Shown: one piece after another, positions 6,923-7,884 of the stretch
How positions within the stretch are numbered: the first letter of the stretch is position 1
Layout of the letters: each line of letters opens with the position of its first letter
From: Candidatus Hodarchaeota archaeon
GTDB taxonomy: Archaea; Asgardarchaeota; Heimdallarchaeia; Hodarchaeales; YT1-057
Assembly: GCA_016839955.1 (NCBI GenBank)
Contig: JAEOTI010000689.1
Coordinates: 1-7,884, forward strand
Direction of reading: 5' to 3'
Length of the DNA: 7,884 nt
Program-made: the position numbers and the translations under genes
The notes under the pieces: generated by a model
The model's input: only the letters and a program-made list of their open reading frames with translations
Databases searched by the model: none
Told to the model about the DNA's origin: nothing

Positions 6923-6956
6923 GTAGGAGGAGAAAAAAAAAAGAACCTCCTCCTAC
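6923..6956 (-). terminator. 10-bp hairpin in the gap after the exonuclease-like gene
   Basis: Arms GTAGGAGGAG (6923-6932) and CTCCTCCTAC (6947-6956) pair perfectly around a 14-base loop. In the minus-strand RNA the loop contains ten U residues, and the hairpin is followed by a short UUUAAU. It lies between the stop at 6967 and the start at 6874, as a terminator or attenuator would. The weak trailing U tract and purine-only arm leave room for another role, such as a ribosome-binding decoy (the arm contains GGAGGAGG) or a processing site. Confidence 0.5.
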
Positions 6957-6966
6957 ACTTAGCTGA

Positions 6967-7689
6967 CTAATTAGCATGGTGAGCTCTTGGATATGGATCG
7001 ACTTTGTAGACTCCTGGGAGCTTACTGAGTAACCGTCGTTTCACATGGGTCATACATGCTTGATATTCATCAACAACATATCTCATAAACTGTTGTTGTA
7101 GGATCTCCATTGTCTGTTGGTCAGTTGTTGGTGCTAATAGATTTGATATAACATCCTTTGTGTTTTTATTGTTTAACGATTGATTATTAGTTAATTCACC
7201 TAGACTAATGTCGGTGTAACCCTGAAGCAGTTGGAATGGCCATTGAACATCTAAGAATCGTGAGTTTTGTAGAAGATAGGAAATACTGAAGATCCTTTCC
7301 CTCAAATCGGGGTATTCTGAAAGAAACTGGCTCTTATGATGATGGTATTTTTTCGCAAGTAACTGAAGATCCATGATGACAACGAATCCAAGAGGGATCA
7401 GCCTTTTTTTGTCAAGCAATCCTTTGAAAAATCGTTCCCAAATTGGGAGAAATTTCTTAAGGATGATATATTCATCTTCTCCAGGTTGACGTATTATTAC
7501 TCTCAACTCTGGGAGGTTTCCCACGTTCAGCCTTCTTAAAAAGAAGTCAGCATACTGAATACTATATAGTTCGACCTGTACAGGATCACATTTATCCAGT
7601 GGGGGCGTTGTATAATCAGGTCGAATATATTCTGTATCCACATAACAAAACCGAAATCTGGATATTGGATAGGTCACGGAATAATTCAT
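6967..7689 (-). CDS. Putative DEDD (DnaQ/RNase H-like) exonuclease-fold protein
   Basis: The 240-residue protein shows the order of acidic motifs of DEDD 3'-5' exonucleases. D18-T-E20 is in a strand, FCYVDTEYI (motif I). D107 is in LGFVVIMDLQLLAKKY (motif II-like). D207 is in MRYVVDEYQACMTHVKRRL (motif III-like), after a stretch FLDVQWPFQLLQGYTDISLGEL that resembles the region before motif III. The Tyr or His expected four residues before the last Asp is not there (R203, with Y204 one place off), so activity is uncertain. It could be a divergent or inactive RNase H-fold protein. AGGAG abuts the ATG at 7689 with no spacing, so that site cannot serve this start. GTG at 7677 (codon 5) is 12 bases from it and is the alternative, giving 236 residues. 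The assignment is from motif order only. Confidence 0.45.
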   Translation of the reverse strand: MNYSVTYPISRFRFCYVDTEYIRPDYTTPPLDKCDPVQVELYSIQYADFFLRRLNVGNLPELRVIIRQPGEDEYIILKKFLPIWERFFKGLLDKKRLIPLGFVVIMDLQLLAKKYHHHKSQFLSEYPDLRERIFSISYLLQNSRFLDVQWPFQLLQGYTDISLGELTNNQSLNNKNTKDVISNLLAPTTDQQTMEILQQQFMRYVVDEYQACMTHVKRRLLSKLPGVYKVDPYPRAHHAN

Positions 7690-7884
7690 CTCCTTTTTTC
7701 TGGATAAATTGGCACTGGGTTCCTATTCTATCACAAATAGTAAGACAAGTACCAATCTGGATGAATTTCTCCCCGTGATGGTATCAGCCAAAAAAGAGTG
7801 TATCACGTCAATAATTCAGGTGTCTACTTATTCCGTACAAATTTAATACAGTGTATTTCTCAAATCATGATCTGTAAGCTGTTC
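7690..7884 (-). other. Upstream region, possibly with the tail of another minus-strand gene
   Basis: No complete gene is visible. One minus-strand frame enters from the window edge and encodes EQLTDHDLRNTLY before a TAA at 7843-7845. It could be the end of an upstream gene, but 13 residues are too few to judge. Closer to the exonuclease-like gene, TAGAAT (7725-7730) and TTGGTA (7750-7755) on the minus strand form a weak sigma-70-type pair with 19-bp spacing. Confidence 0.25.

Noticed and set aside
1..7884. CRISPR array, tRNA or insertion-sequence ends
   Set aside because: No regularly spaced repeats, no cloverleaf-type sequence and no transposase frame or terminal inverted repeats were seen on reading both strands.

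Overview
The window is a compact, AT-rich prokaryotic stretch in which every supportable gene reads on the minus strand, so transcription runs from high to low coordinates. Several starts carry clear Shine-Dalgarno sequences, including a 9-base match (GGAGGTGAT), and one start is probably TTG. There are no rRNAs, tRNAs, ribosomal proteins or other markers, so the host cannot be named. A low-GC bacterium or a Shine-Dalgarno-using archaeon are both possible. Gene content points to a defence island.

In transcription order the layout is: (1) 7689-6967, a 240-residue protein with a DEDD/DnaQ-like exonuclease pattern; (2) a 10-bp perfect hairpin at 6956-6923; (3) 6874-5606, a 422-residue protein with a PD-(D/E)XK nuclease core; (4) a very AT-rich 127-bp spacer; (5) 5478-4813, a 221-residue HEPN-type protein with an RNDFLH motif; (6) 4743-4567, an unrecognised 58-codon ORF; (7) 4459-3686, a second HEPN-type protein with an RNSIAH motif, whose open frame extends back into the 58-codon ORF; (8) about 3616-3023, a small PD-(D/E)XK nuclease of about 197-201 residues; (9) 3002 to beyond position 1, a large Type IIG/IIL-like fused restriction-methylation enzyme with 1000 codons in the window and the C-terminus missing.

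The best-supported reading is that the fused restriction-modification enzyme and the small nuclease 20 bp upstream form one DNA-targeting unit. They are preceded by two putative RNases (HEPN) and two further nuclease-fold proteins of no family I recognise. The combination suggests a layered anti-phage cassette with a DNA modification/restriction arm and an RNA-cleaving, possibly abortive-infection arm. That joint function is inference from gene order and motifs. The most unusual local feature is the junction of the 58-codon ORF and the second HEPN gene. There, a textbook-form -1 slippery heptamer (AAAGGGA) sits directly before the stop and would fuse the two frames into a 352-residue protein.

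Base composition is not uniform. By hand counts on sampled lines, the segment around 4480-5610 is roughly 23-30% GC, while the flanks are mostly about 35-48%. This suggests the HEPN block was assembled from a different source.
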